From positions 3,658,001 through 3,722,000 of the forward strand of contig OX359197.1 in NCBI GenBank assembly GCA_947172415.1: a DNA stretch of 64,000 nucleotides, given 5' to 3'. The DNA is from Chondrosia reniformis (taxonomy: Eukaryota; Porifera; Demospongiae; Chondrillida; Chondrillidae). This document shows, one piece after another, positions 25,031 to 39,700 of this stretch; positions within the stretch are counted from its first letter, which is position 1, and each line of letters begins with the position of its first letter. The position numbers were made by a program, and so were the translations under genes. The notes beneath the pieces were generated by a model. The model did not search any database. It was not told where the DNA came from and saw only the letters and a list, made by a program, of their open reading frames with translations.

Positions 25031-28000
25031 TACAACTAATACATACAACTAGGTTATAACCAGTACATACAACTAGTACATAAAATTAGTTCATACAATT
25101 AGAACATACAACTATTACATACAACTAGTACATACAACTATAACATTCAACTAGTACAGACAACCTGTACGTACAACTAGTAAATATAACCAGTGCTAGT
25201 ATGTACAACTAGTACATACAACTAGTGCCTACAGTTAGTATATATTACCTTTACTTGTACATTCCACTAGTTAATCCTACTAGTACACACAACTATTATA
25301 TACAACTAGTACATAACTAGTACATACAACTGGTACATACAACTATTATATACAATTAGTACATGCAACTCTTACATTTGACTAGTACATATAAGTAGTA
25401 CCTACAAATATTTAATATAACTAGTACTTGTACATTCACTAATACCTACTTAATATCTGGTATTACTAGTACTAGAAACCTACAACTAGTACATACAACA
25501 AGTACATACACCTAGTATATAACTAGTCCATACAGGTGTTACATACAACTAGTCTATACAATTAGAACATACAACTACTACATACAACTAGTACATACAA
25601 CTAGTACATACAATTAGTACCTACAACTATAACATTCAATAAGTCCATGAAACTAGTACCTACAACTAGTAAATATAACTAGTGCTAGTACATACAACTA
25701 GCACCTACCTAGTACCTAGTATAACTAGTACCATAACCTACAAGTAGTACATATACTAGTATATACAAATAGTACACACAACTAGACCATATAAATAGTA
25801 CATACCATATTATATATAACTAGTACATACCACTAGTTCATACAACTACCACATACAACTAGTACCTATGACTATAACATACACATTTACCTAGTACATA
25901 TATATAGTCTATACAACTAGTACATTAAACTAGAACTCCCACTATGACGATTAATTATTTCACACAATTAGTACATACATCTAGTACATACAACTAGTCC
26001 ATACAATTAGTGCTACAACCAGTTCAAACAACTAGTAAATATAACTTTTAAATATAACTAATATATATAACTTGTACTAGAACATACAACTAGTACACAC
26101 AACTAGTTACTAGTACGTAAAACTAGTACATACAACTAGAACATATAACTAGTACATGCGGCTTGTACATACAACTAGTACATGCAACTAGTCTATATAA
26201 CTACTTACAAATAGTCCATACAGCTAGTACTTCCAACTAGTAAATACAGATTATTACTAAATCATACACCTGGTACATACAACTTGTATATACATCTAGT
26301 TCCTATAACTAGTGCATGCAATTAATTACTACTTCATAAAACTACTACATACAATTATTACATATACCTAGTACATACATCTAGTACATACAACTAGTGC
26401 ATACAAGTAGTACATTCAACTAGTACATACATCTACTTACTAATACATACAACTAGTACATGCCACGAGTACATAAAACTATTAAGTACAACTAGTAAAT
26501 ATGAAAAGTACACACAACTAGTACATTCAAGTACTTAATATAACTACATGCAACTAGTTCAAACAACTAGAACATACAACTAGTATATACTGATAGTTAC
26601 TAGAACACAAAACTAGTACATACAACTTCTACATGCAACTAGGGAATAAAACTAGTACATACAACTAGTACATACAATAAGTACATACAACTAGTACATA
26701 TAACTAGTACATGCAACCACTAGCTAGTACATACAACTAGTACATACACCTATTACATACAACTAGTATATATAACTTGTACCTAAAACACTTACACACA
26801 ACTAGTTCATACAACTAGTAAAAACAGATTGTTAATAGTACATACAATTAGTACATACAACTAGTACATAAAGATAGTAGATACAACTAGTACATATAAC
26901 TAGTACATACAACTACTAACTAGAACATATATACAACTAATGCATGTAACTAGTACATGCAACAAGTATATACATAAAACTAGTACATACAACTAATCCA
27001 TACAACTAGTACATTCAACTAGCTGCTAGTACATTCAACTACTACATAAAACTAATGCATATAACTAGTAGATACAGCTACTTGCTAGTTCAAACAACTA
27101 GGGCATACAACTAGTACATTCAAGTAGCTACTGGTGCATACAACTAGTTCATAAAACTAGTACATATAACTAGTAGTTACAACTACTTACTAGTACATAC
27201 AACTTCAACATACAACTAGTATTTACAACTAGTATATTCAACAAGTACATACAATTGGAACCTACAATTAGTACATACAACCCGTTTATACAACTTTATA
27301 GTTCTTACAACTAGTATTACTACTAGGACATAGAACTAGTACATATAACCAGTACATATAACTTGTTCGTACAAGTAGTACATACAACTAGTTACTTCTA
27401 CATACAACTAGTACATACAACTAGAAAATACAACTAGTACCTAGAACTAGTACATACAGCTAGTACATACAACTAGTACATATAACTAGTACATACAACT
27501 AGTACATATAACTAGTAACTAGAACATGCAACTAGTACATTCAACTAGGACATACAGCTAGTACATATAACTAGTGCACACACCTATTTCACACAAGGAG
27601 TACATAAAAGTTATACATAGAACTAGTACATACAATTAGTACATACAACTAGTTACTAGTACATCCAACTAGGACATACAACTAGTACAAACAACTAGTA
27701 CTTATAACTAGTACAAACAGCTAGTACATACAACGAGTACAAATAACTAGTGCATAAAACAATTTCACACAACTAGTACATAGAACTAGTAAATATAAGT
27801 ACATACAATTAGTATTTACAACTAGTACATAAACACAGATTGTTACAAGTACATACACCTTGTACATACAACTAGTTCATAAAACTATAACATACAAATA
27901 GTACATACACCTAGTACATATAAGTACATTCAACTAGTATATATAACTAGTACATACAATTAGTAAACACAGATTGTTACTAGTACATACAACTAGTACA

Positions 28001-28262
28001 TATAATTAGTACATGCAACTACCAACTAGAACATCTATACAACTAGTATATACGACTAGTACATTTTACAAGTAACTATAGCTAGTAAATATAACTGGTA
28101 CATCTAACTACTTACTAGTACATACAACTAATACATACAATTAGAACAAAAACTACTATATATACCTATTAGTTACAACAATTACACAGAACCAGGACTT
28201 ACAACTAGTACATATAACTACATACAACTAGTTCTAACAACTAATACATAAACTAGTAAAAA
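25031..28262 (+). repeat. 13-bp satellite block
   Basis: Diverged ACTAGTACATACA repeats. No gene or transposon is visible in this stretch. Confidence 0.92.
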
Positions 28263-28470
28263 CAAGTATTTCGAGTTTAAAAACTCGTGGGGCTGCCGCC
28301 CCCCAAATTAACTCAAACTACTTGGCCGCATCATTGGGATTTAATATATATATTTGTAATACTAACGATTGAGGACGCTTAAGTGTCCTGAACTTTTTAA
28401 ATAATGATGGAAAAGCTTCGTTAACTAAAGCTTCCTGAACGCCGCCATTTGCAATATCGATGTATTGCCA
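28263..28470 (+). mobile_element. hairpin element C, copy 3
   Basis: Starts CAAGTATTTCGAGTT, folds with AACTCAAACTACTTG at 28310-28324, and contains the inner GGGGCTGCCGCCCC hairpin. The remaining 145 bp (ACTAACGATTGAGGACGC, GTTAACTAAAGCTTCCTGAA and others) match 24629-24772 in inverted orientation. It stops at GATGTATTG, so it lacks the outer part of copy 2. Confidence 0.78.
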
Positions 28471-31400
28471 ACAACTAGTACATTCAGATAGTACATAAAA
28501 CTAGTACATACAACTATTTACTAGTAGACACAACAATTACACACAACTAGTACACAACTAGTCCATATACTTACAAACAAATATTCCATACAGCTAGTAT
28601 TTACAACTAGTAAATACAGAAAGTTACTAATTCATACACCTAGTACACACAAGTAGTACATACAACTGGTACATATAACTAGTGCATGCAACTAATTACT
28701 AGTACATACAAACACCACAAACAATCAGCTCTTACAACTAGTACATACAACTAGTACCTCCAACTAGTTCTTATAACTAGTGCATACAACTACTTACTAG
28801 AACACATATACAACAAGTACATACAACTAGTACATAAAAGTAGTACATACAACTAGTAATTACAACTAATAAATATAACTAGTACGTACAACAATTACAC
28901 GCAACTAGAACATGAAACTAGTAAATAGAACTAGAACATACAACTTGTACATGCAACTAGTACATACAACTATTTACTAGTACGTACAACTAGTACATAC
29001 AACTAGTACATATAACTACTACATACAGCTAGTACATAAAACTAATACATGTTACTAATAGATACAAAAATTACACACAACTAGTACAACTATTCCATAT
29101 ACCAACAAACAAATATTCCATACAGCTAGAACTTAAAACTAGTAAATACAGATTGTTACTAATTCATACACCTAGTACATACAACTAGTACATACAACTA
29201 GTACATACAATTAGTTCTTACAACTATTACATATTACTAGTAAATACATCTAGTTCATAAAACTTTATACCACTAGTACATAAAATTAGTACATACAATT
29301 AGTAAATACAAGTAGTACATTCAACTAGTTACTTCTACAACAACTAGTACCAACAACAATTGCACACAATTAGTAAATACAATTAATACATATAACTAGT
29401 GCATACAACAAGTATATACAACTAGTATCTAGTACATAAAACTAGTATATAAAGCTAGTACATAAAACTAGTACATACAGCTAGAACTTACATCTAGTTA
29501 CTAGTAAATACAACTAGTTCTAGTTACTAGTACATAAAACTATTAAACAAAAATAGTACATATAACTAGTACATGCAACAACTTACTAGTACATACAACG
29601 AGTACATACAATTAGTACATACATATAGTACACACAGCTAGTACTTACATCTAGTTACTAGTACATACAACTAGTATATACAACTAGTACATATAAATAG
29701 TACATACAACAATTACACATAACTAGTACCTATATAAAATTAGTCCATATAACTATAAACAAACAACTTGTATATACAACCAGTACATTCACCTAGTACA
29801 TACAACTGGGACATATAACTAGTGCGTGCAACAACTCACTAGTAGATACAACTAGTAAATACAATTAGTACATACAAATAGTTTATATAACAAGTGCATA
29901 CAACAATTACACAAACCTACTACATACAACTAGAACATATCTCAACTTACAACTAGTACATACAACTAGTACATACAACTATTACACAAAAATAGTACAC
30001 ACAACTAGTACATATAACTAGTACATGCAACTACTTATATACTAGTAAATACAATTAAAACTTACAACTAGTAACTACAACTACTAAATATAACTAGTAC
30101 ATACAACAATTACACACAACTAGTACATACAACTAGTACATACAACTAGTGCATACAATTAGTACATATAACTGGTGCAGGCAACTACTTATTAGTAAAA
30201 ACAACTAGTAGAGACAATTAGTACATACAACTACTACATACAGTTAGTACATACAATGAGCACATATAACTAGTATATACAGCTAGTACATACATCTAGT
30301 TACTAGTACATACAACTAGTACACACAGCTAGTACATACATCTAGTTACTGGTACATACAACTAGTACATACAACTAATACATACAACTGGTACATATAA
30401 CTAGTACATGCAACTACTTACTAGTACATAACAACTAGTACATGCAACTAGTACATACAACTAGTACATATAACTACTACATACAACTACTTACTAGTAC
30501 ATACAACTATTATATACAATGAGCACATCTAACTAGTACATACAGCTAGTACATACATCTAGTTACTAGTACATACAACTAGTACATACAATTAGTACAT
30601 TCAACCAGTTACTACTACAACAACTAGTACCAACAACAATTGCACACAATTAGTAAATACAATTAATACATATAACTAGTGCATACAACAAGTATATACA
30701 ACTAGTATCTAGTACATAAAACTAGTATATAAAGCCAGTACATAAAACTAGTACATACAGCTAGAACTTACATCTAGTTACTAGTAAATACAACTAGTAT
30801 ATACAACTAGTACATATAAATAGTACATACAACAATTACACATAACTAGTACCTATATAAAATTAGTCCATATAACTATAAACAAACAACTTGTATATAC
30901 AACCAGTACATTCACCTAGTACATACAACTGGGACATATAACAAGTACGTGCAACAACTCACTAGTAGATACAACTAGTACATAAAATTAGTACATACAA
31001 ATAGTTTATATAACAAGTGCATACAACAATTACACAAACCTACTACATACAACTAGAACATATCTCAACTTACAACTAGTACATACAACTAGTACATACA
31101 ACTATTACACAAAAATAGTACACACAACTAGTACATATAACTAGTACATGCGACTATTTACTAGTAAATACAATTAAAACTTACAACTAGTAACTACAAC
31201 TACTAAATATAACTAGTACATACAACAATTACACACAAGTAGTACATACAACTAGTACATACTACTAGTGCATACAATTAGTACATATAACTGGTGCAGG
31301 CAATTACTTATTACTAAAAACAACTAGTAGAGACAATTAGTACATACCACTAGTACATACAGTTAGTACATACATCTAGTTACTAGGACATACAACTAGT

Positions 31401-32211
31401 ACATACAACTGGTACATATAACTAGTACATGCAACTACTTACTAGTACATAACAACTAGTACATGCAACTAGTACATACAACTAGTACATGCAACTAGTA
31501 CATACAACTAGTACATATAACTAGTACATGCAACTACTTACTAGTACATACAACTAATATATACAATGAGCACATATAACTAGTACATACAGCTAGTACA
31601 TACATCTAGTTACTAGTACATACAACTAGTACATACAGCTAGTACATACATCTAGTTACTGGTACATACAACTAGTACATACAACTAGTACATACAACTG
31701 GTACATATAACTAGTACATGCAACTACTTACTAGTACATAACAACTAGTACATGCAACTAGTACATACAACTAGTACATATAACTAGTACATGCAACTAC
31801 AAACTAGAACATCTATACAACTAGGACATACGACTAGTACATTTAACTAGTAACTCCAACTAGTAAATATAACTAGTACATATACAAATTTTTCACAACT
31901 AGTACATACAACTAGTACATATAACTAGAACATGCAACTACTTACTAGTACATACAACTAATATATACAATGAGCACATATAACTAGTACATACAGCTAG
32001 TACATACATATAGTTACTAGTACAAACAACTAGTACATACAGCTAGTACATACAACTGGTACATATAACTAGTACATGCAACTACTTCCTAGTACATACC
32101 ACTAGTACATAAAATTAGTATATAAAACTAGTACATATAACTAGTACATAACACAATTACATACAATTTGTACATACAACTAGTAAACACAGATTGTTAC
32201 TAGTACATACA
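28471..32211 (+). repeat. 13-bp satellite with long duplications
   Basis: Satellite with duplicated segments of over 500 bp. About 29320-29840 matches 30600-30960 and onward. The offset is 1280 bp at the start and 1123 bp further on, so one copy has lost about 157 bp. A CATCTAGTTACTAGTACATA motif recurs between 30290 and 31990. No gene is seen. Confidence 0.88.
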
Positions 32212-34440
32212 ACAAGGATAGGTTTGGTGTTGTTGAAGAATGAGCGCCATCAGTGGTCCTGTTAACTGTTGCGAAATGTCAAACACCAAGTTTGCGGACT
32301 TGGTGGGGTTGGGAATACCAAGGCCACCCAGTCTAGTGGGAAGTGCTAACAGGTCTCTCTCTTGTTCCGTGAAGGCACTTCTACTTGTGAGAGCTGGTAA
32401 GCATTTGTAGCACATGGCATTCTCAAGAGGCTGAAAGAGGTCATGATGTTGGGGATCATTCTCGACAAGTACGTCCACTTACTGGAGAGGCCATGTGTCA
32501 TAGCAGCGTATGCTGCATGCGGCTGGCTTCTGGCAAGAGCTGCCAACCGCTCCACTTCTCTTACCCACTCCTGAACCTTGCCTGTCACATATGTCTCCAC
32601 AAAGGTCTGAGACCCCAGTGCAGCCCCTAGATGTTTCTGCCCTTCTCTGGTAATCTGCACATCAAGTGCCTTGAAACAGTTCAGCAGCCCGGGCTGTATG
32701 TTCCTCCTTGACAAAGAGCCATGACTTTGAGGCATTCGCATGATAACCGAAGTCTGGTCAAATCTCCTCCTTTATCCCACCAATGTTCAAGCTGATGGAG
32801 TTGGCCACCGGCAGAGGCATCATCAGCGAACCAAACTTGTTTTACCTGACTCAACTTGTCCAGTTTGTGGATGAGAGGTATAGTGGCAATGGCACACATT
32901 GCTATTGCCAGGGGATCACCCTGAGTCGTACCCTCTCTGGAGTAAATAACTTCTCCGTCAACAAAGAGCTGGGCATCAGCACGGTATGTATTCACTTTTG
33001 CAAGGGCAATTGACGGGCAGAGACGCAAGACGTTCTGAAGGGCAACTTGTCTGTTCAGGGAGTTAAAGGCGTTCATTGCATCTACCAGCAGTACTGCTCC
33101 GATGTTGGCATCTTGGACTTGTGGGCCTGCAGCAGCCAACACTGCTTTGGCAATAATCCTTCTGACCACTTCACCCATCCCTACTGGTCTAATCCCAGGA
33201 CATTTGTCTAGGGCCACTAGTCTACAGGCAGTGAAGGCATCCAGGCCGGTGGGATCCACAAATTGCTGGCAGATGTGACGTACTACCATAGTCACTGCTT
33301 CACGCAGGTCCACCGACTCCTTTCTAATTGATGACAGAAGGCGCCTCCCACCCGCAGCATCCATTCCTGATGGCCCTGCAGCCCCATTTGTTCTTAGGGC
33401 AATATGATGTATTAGAAGGCCATTAATCTGTTCATATAGGATAGGATGGGGAGTCTCTTGGTGGAATATTCTTCATTTATAACTACAGACATCTTGAGGG
33501 ATTGGGCTTCCGGATTCTTTTCCATCAATACCTCCCGAACAGTCCTACTTTCACCAGCACCACCTGGGACACAACTGTCTAGGCTCAGTCTCCCTCCTCT
33601 GCTGTGATCTCTCAGAAGTCGAATGGCCACTCGAATATTGCTTATGAACATGAGGTTGGCAAAGGAACCTGTGCTTCGGACTTTTCTCTGGAGAGGGAGT
33701 TGGTTCTGGATAGTGCACCCTTCATGAAGGGCATCAATATCTCCATGTTTCCACGATGTCACTCTGCACTCTAGGCATATAGAATGCTCCTTTGTTTTGG
33801 CAGATCTATGTGGCTTCTGAAGTAGTAAGGCGGTCATTGTCATCACACACTTAAGGGCAATTTGTTCCAGCGGAGAATTCTGGGTATAGGCATGGTATAG
33901 GTGACCCATTCTGAAACGAAAGCTTTACCCACCTCACCCGAGGGAACCTTAAAAAGGTTTCCACGCCAATGGACAGTTTATGCGTAAGCATGATTTATCA
34001 CTTCTGTTAATGCGGCTCCATCTACCTCACCCCATTTGAAGTTTGGCTCCTGGACTGCTGTAAATGATGGCAGGATGTTCGATGAGTCCTGGATATCCTC
34101 AACATATTCAAGGTTCTGGCCATCCAGGGTTGCTCCTGGGGTATCCTGGGTATCTGGTACGGCCAATATACTGACAGGAACAGAGTCGGTTGGGTTGTGT
34201 TCTTCTTGAACAGCCGTACTGTCTGATCCATCACCATTTGCACCTTGATGGACGTCAATGTTGCAGCAACGTCCTCTTCTTATTGGGAGACAATCAGAGC
34301 AGCGATTCCTTGATCAAGGAAAGGAACAATTCAGACATCTGCCGCTACCATTGCACCGGCAGCAGATTGGTATTCTTCTCGAAATCTCAGTGCGATTCTC
34401 AATCAATCACTCAATCAAAACACGAGGTGTCGCCATATAT
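32212..34440 (-). pseudogene. broken reverse transcriptase gene with Cys-rich N-terminus
   Basis: Minus-strand relic of a retroelement polymerase, readable from about 34370 down to 32212. First comes a Cys-rich segment (34368-34258) with about nine cysteines in CxC, CxxC and GxC pairs, interrupted by a TGA near 34314. An acidic linker follows (34166-33978), ending at a TAA. The next block (33909-33412) begins after a frameshift near 33911. The RT block (33364-32681) shows motif A DAMNAFNSLNR, motif B EGTTQGDPLA and motif C FADDA. About 45 residues seem to be missing between the GIRPVG region and motif A. The thumb-like region continues in two further frames (32741-32346 and 32478-32212). It therefore has at least four frameshifts, two stops and one deletion, and cannot be active. 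From memory, the domain order resembles an RT family abundant in cnidarian and sponge assemblies; I cannot name the clade. No endonuclease is visible. Confidence 0.82.
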
Positions 34441-35455
34441 TTTTCACATATTATGCATGCAACTAGTATATACAACTAGTAAATACAGATTCTCACTAGT
34501 ACATACACCTAGTACATACAACTAGTACATACAACCAGTCTATATAACTAGTTTATGCAACTACTTTCTAATACATGCAACTAGTGCATGCAACTAGTAA
34601 ATACAACAAGTACATACAACTAGTACATACAACCAGAGCATACAACTAGTACATACATCTGGTACAACAACTAGGGCATAGAATTAGTACATATAACCAG
34701 TACGTATAACTAATCCTTATAACTACTACACATAACTAGTACATACAACTATAACATATAACTAGTACATACATATATAACTAGTACATATATATAGTAC
34801 ATAAAACTAGAACATACTACTAGTACACACAACTGATATATACATAAAACTAGTATATATACATAAAATTGTTACATGAAAAACTAGTGCATACAATTAG
34901 TACATACAATTAGAACATGCAACCACTACTTACAATTTAGTACATACAACTACAACCTCCACCTAGTGAATATAAGAAGATCTAGTACATACAACTAGTA
35001 TTGTGTACTTACAACTAGTACATACAACTATGTAATACATTCAAATAGTACTTTCCATTAGTACATACAACTAGTACAAACAATTTATATATACAATTAG
35101 TACATAAAATTAGTAAATACCACAAATACATACTACTAGTATAAACAACTAGTACATACAACTAGCGAACGCTATTAGTACATACAACTAGTACTACAAC
35201 TGGGGCATAAAACTAGTACATATAACCCGTACATATAACTAGTCCATATAACTGGTAAATAACTAGTACATACAACTAGTTCATACGACTAGTACATAGA
35301 TCTAGTACATATAACCAGTACATATAACTAGTCCATTTAACTAGTACACATAACTAGTACATACAACTATTACATACAACTAGTACATACGACTGATTCA
35401 TACAACTAGTACATACAACATGTACATAGAACTAGTACATAGAACTAGTACATAT
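34441..35455 (+). repeat. 13-bp satellite block between two RT relics
   Basis: About 1 kb of ACTAGTACATACA satellite separating two minus-strand RT relics. No other feature is visible. Confidence 0.92.
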
Positions 35456-36705
35456 ACTTTAGAAACAAAGCCTTAATGGAGAACCTTGTTACTTCTTGCC
35501 TTAGTTCACTAAGGCAAGGAGTATCTGGCTTAGACAACCCTCAGTCAGTTATGTTTTCCTTTCTTTGGGTTTTTAGCCAGAAGCCTCGGCTTTGCCTCCT
35601 TCCGGCAGCAGCAGACAGATGCACGTCGGGCCAAAGTTGACCGTCATAATAGGAGGGAGTACCTCCATACACAAATCCACCACTACTTTCCAGAGGTCGA
35701 CAGGCAAGGACTGGGACAGGACTACTTATCGTCCAGGCCCCAATCCCTCAATATATAGATGTCGCCTCAATATCCTCACAGCCGAACAGAGAACAGTTCT
35801 CTGCATGGCTCTCATCACTTCTGCTGCACCTCTTGACAGCTTTGGAATTCCCCTAAGGTCTTCCAGGAGCGTGTCCACTGTCCCCAAAGCACCAATTATC
35901 ATCGGGACTACCTTAATTCGGTAGCCCCTAAATTGTTTCCTCATATCAGCCACCAGCTTCTGGTACTTTTGGAACTTCTCTTGCCATCTTCCATTAATAT
36001 TGCTGTCAGTAGGAACTGACATCTCAATACTGAAGATGACCTTACATAGCCGATCCTCAACCACTAAGTCTGGCCTTCTTTCTGTCATTTCTTCTTCTGT
36101 AGGGATACTAGGATCCCACAAGATTTTGACAGCCCTATTCTCATAGACTGGTTTTGCTTCTAGTTTGTACCAGGGCTCTTCCTGCTTGAATCCATATTCT
36201 TTCAACAGTCTCAACAACACTATCAGTATTGCCCGGTCATGTCTCTCTTTGTAGAGAGAAAATCCCTTGGGCTAACACATGTTTAGTATGTGTTTGACCA
36301 TTTCCATAGCCTTGCCACATTCTCTGCACATTTGGAGGCTAGAATTCTTCAGAATCCTATTTTGGTTCCACCTAGTATGCAGCACATCATCTTGGGCTCC
36401 GAGAATCAGAACCCCAGTTTGAGGTCTGAGTCTCCCCTCAGAAAGCTACACATAAGACTCCCTATTTGTGACTTGTCTGTGGTATGAGCCTTAGTGAGAC
36501 GTTTCGGCTAGGTTACTTTTTAACCTTTCAGTCTGAGCCTCCCGGAGCTCACATGCCACTCTCCTCCATTCTTGTACACTATTTTGTGATGGATCTGTCT
36601 TCAGCCACATTTCCGGTTCTAGTTCTATTCCGTGGCTTCTCAGTATCAATCTGGCTTTTTTAAGACAGTCCTCCTCTGCTTTGAGCACTCCAGCCACTTT
36701 TGGTG
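35456..36705 (-). pseudogene. 3' end of a second RT element with zinc knuckle and PD-(D/E)XK-like domain
   Basis: Minus-strand relic covering only the C-terminal part of a polyprotein. The upstream piece (36697-36491) is a charged helical segment. After a frame break comes a segment ending in a zinc knuckle, CRECGKAMEMVKHILNMC, near 36338-36285, followed at once by a TAG. Across that stop, the 164-codon frame 36220-35726 carries a RPDLVVED motif, a following beta-strand-like run with a Glu, and a VVPMIIGALGTV motif. In invertebrate retroelements the zinc-knuckle, PD-(D/E)XK-like and IGALGT order commonly lies C-terminal to the RT. The RT itself is absent, so this is a 5'-truncated copy. The likely 3' untranslated end (35590-35456) includes a TGCCTTAGTTCACTAAGGCA hairpin. 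It shows no similarity to the RT relic at 32212-34440 and is a separate insertion. Confidence 0.75.
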
Positions 36706-39700
36706 TTGGTACATATAACTAGTAAATACAACTAGTCCATACAACCAGTACATACAACTAGTACATACAAGTAGCACATATGCAACCAGGGCATGTATAT
36801 GGACTGGTTGCATATGTACATATACATATAACTAGTACAAGTAGTACAAACAACTACTAACTACAACTAGTACAAATAAGTAGTCCATAAAACAATTACA
36901 CACAACTAGTACATACAAGTAGTACATACAACTAGTCCATAAAACTAGTAACTACAACTGGTAAATAGAACTAGTAAAAACAACTAGTTCGTACAACTAG
37001 TACATACAACTACTACATATAACTAGTACATTCAACTAGTTACTAGTACAAACAACTAGTACATGCAAAGCGAACATATAACTAGTACATAGAACTGGTA
37101 TATGGAACTAGTATATTCAACTAGAACATACAACTAGTAAATACAACTAGTACATACAACTAATAACTACTACTAGTAAATATAATAAGTACATACAACC
37201 ATTTCACACATCTAATACATAGTACATATATCTGCATACAACTAGTATATCTAACTAGTACATACAACTAGATACTAGCCCATACTACTAGTTACTAGCA
37301 CATACAACTAGTCCCTACAACTAGTACATACAACTAGTCACTTCAATTACTAAATATAACTGGTATATATATTTAGTACATATAACTACATACATCTAGT
37401 ACATACAGTTGGTATATACAAGTAGTAAATACAGATTGTTACTAGTACATTCAAATAGTACATTAAACTACTATATACAAATAGTAAATATAACTATGGC
37501 ATACAACTAGTTAATAGCATATACAACTAGTACACACAACTAGTATATACAAATAGTACTTTCAACTAATACGAACAACTATTACTATAACTAGTACAAA
37601 GAACTAATACATACGACTATTTCATACAACTGGTTACTACTACAGTCATCCGCTATGCACATCTAGTACATACAATGACTTACTAGTACATACAACTAGT
37701 ACATACAAGTAGTACATACAACTAGTACATACAACTAGTACATACGACTAGTTCATGCGACTAGTCCATACAACTGGTACATAGAACTAATACATAGAAC
37801 TTGTACATATAACTAGTAAATACAACTAGTCCATGTAACCAGTAAATACAACTAGTACATACAAGTAGTACATACAACTAGTACATATAACTAGCTCATA
37901 CAACTAGTTACTAGTACATACAACTTGTACATACAACTAGTATATACAACTAGTACATAGATCTATTACCTAGAACTAGTATATACAACTAGTACATACA
38001 ACTAGTACATACAACAAGTATATACAACTAGTACATAGATCTATCACCTAGAACTAGTATATACAACTAGTACATAGATCTATTACCTAGAACTAGTATA
38101 TACAACTAGTACATACAACTAGTAAATACAGATTGTTTCTAGTACATACAACTAGTACATACAACTAGTAAATACCACTAGTACATATAACTAGTACATA
38201 CAACTAGTACATACAACTAGTACATATAACTAGTACAAATACTAGTTATTAGGACATACAACTAGGACTTCAACTGGTACATACAACTAGTAAATATAAA
38301 TAGTACATACAACAATTACGCACAACTAGAACATACAAGTAGAACGTATACCTATATACCACTAGTACATACTTCTAGTGCCTACAATTAGTACATACAG
38401 ATAGTTACTAATACATAGAACTAGTACATAGAACTAGTACATAGAACCAGTAGGTACAACTAGTACATAATAACTAGTACATACAACTAGTACATATAAC
38501 TAAGACATACAGATAGTTTCTTGTACATACAACTAGTACTAACACTAAGGCATAGAGCTAGTACATATACCCAGTACATATGACCAGTACATATAACTAG
38601 TACAAATAACTAATACATCCAACTGGTGTATGCAACCAGTACATATACATATAACTATTACTTATATATAGTACATAAAACTAGAACATACTACTAGTAC
38701 ATAGAACTAGTTTATACATGCAACTAATATATATAACAAGTACATAAAACTATTACATACGATCAGAACATACAACTAGCACAAAACTAGTACCTAAAAT
38801 TACTACAAATAATTACAACATGCAACCACTACTTACAATTGAGTAAATACAACTAGAACCTCCAACTAGTAAATACAACAAATGCTAGTACATACAACTA
38901 GAACATGCAACTATTAGTGTGTACTTACAACTAGTACATACAACTGCATTGTACATTTAAATAGTACATTCAATGAGTACAAACAACTAGTACATGCAAC
39001 TAGTACATACGACTAGTACATACGACTAGTAGATACAACTAGAACTACAACTAGTCTATAGACCTAGTACATATAACGAGTACATATAACTAGTACATAC
39101 AATTATTATATTTAACCAATACATATACATATAACTAGTTCATATAAATAGTACATAAACTAGAACAACTACCAGTACATACAACTAGTACACACAACTA
39201 GTCCTACAACTAGGACATAAAACTAGTACATACAACTAGGACATACAGATAGTTACTAATAAAAGCAACTAGTACATACAATTGTTACAACTAGTAACTA
39301 CAACTAGTACAAATAACTAGAACATACAACTATTACACACAATTAGTACATACAATTAGTACATATAATTATTACATAAAATTAGTATATACAACTAGTT
39401 TCTAGTACATAAAAAAGGTACATACAACTAGCATATACAACTAGTATATACAACTAGTACAAATAAGTATACATAGAACAATTGCACACAACTAGTACAT
39501 ACAAGTAGTACATACAACTAGTATATACAACTAGTAACTACAACAGGTAAATACAACTAGTACATACAACTAGGATATACAAGTATTAAATGCAGAATGT
39601 TACTAGTACATACAACTAGTTTGTACAACTAGTACATACAACTACTACATATAACTAGTATATTCAACTAGTTACTAGTACATACAACTAGTACATGCAA

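Noticed and set aside
32783-34525. Plus-strand frames of 73-111 codons over the RT relic
   Set aside because: Antisense to recognisable RT and linker segments, and partly running into satellite.
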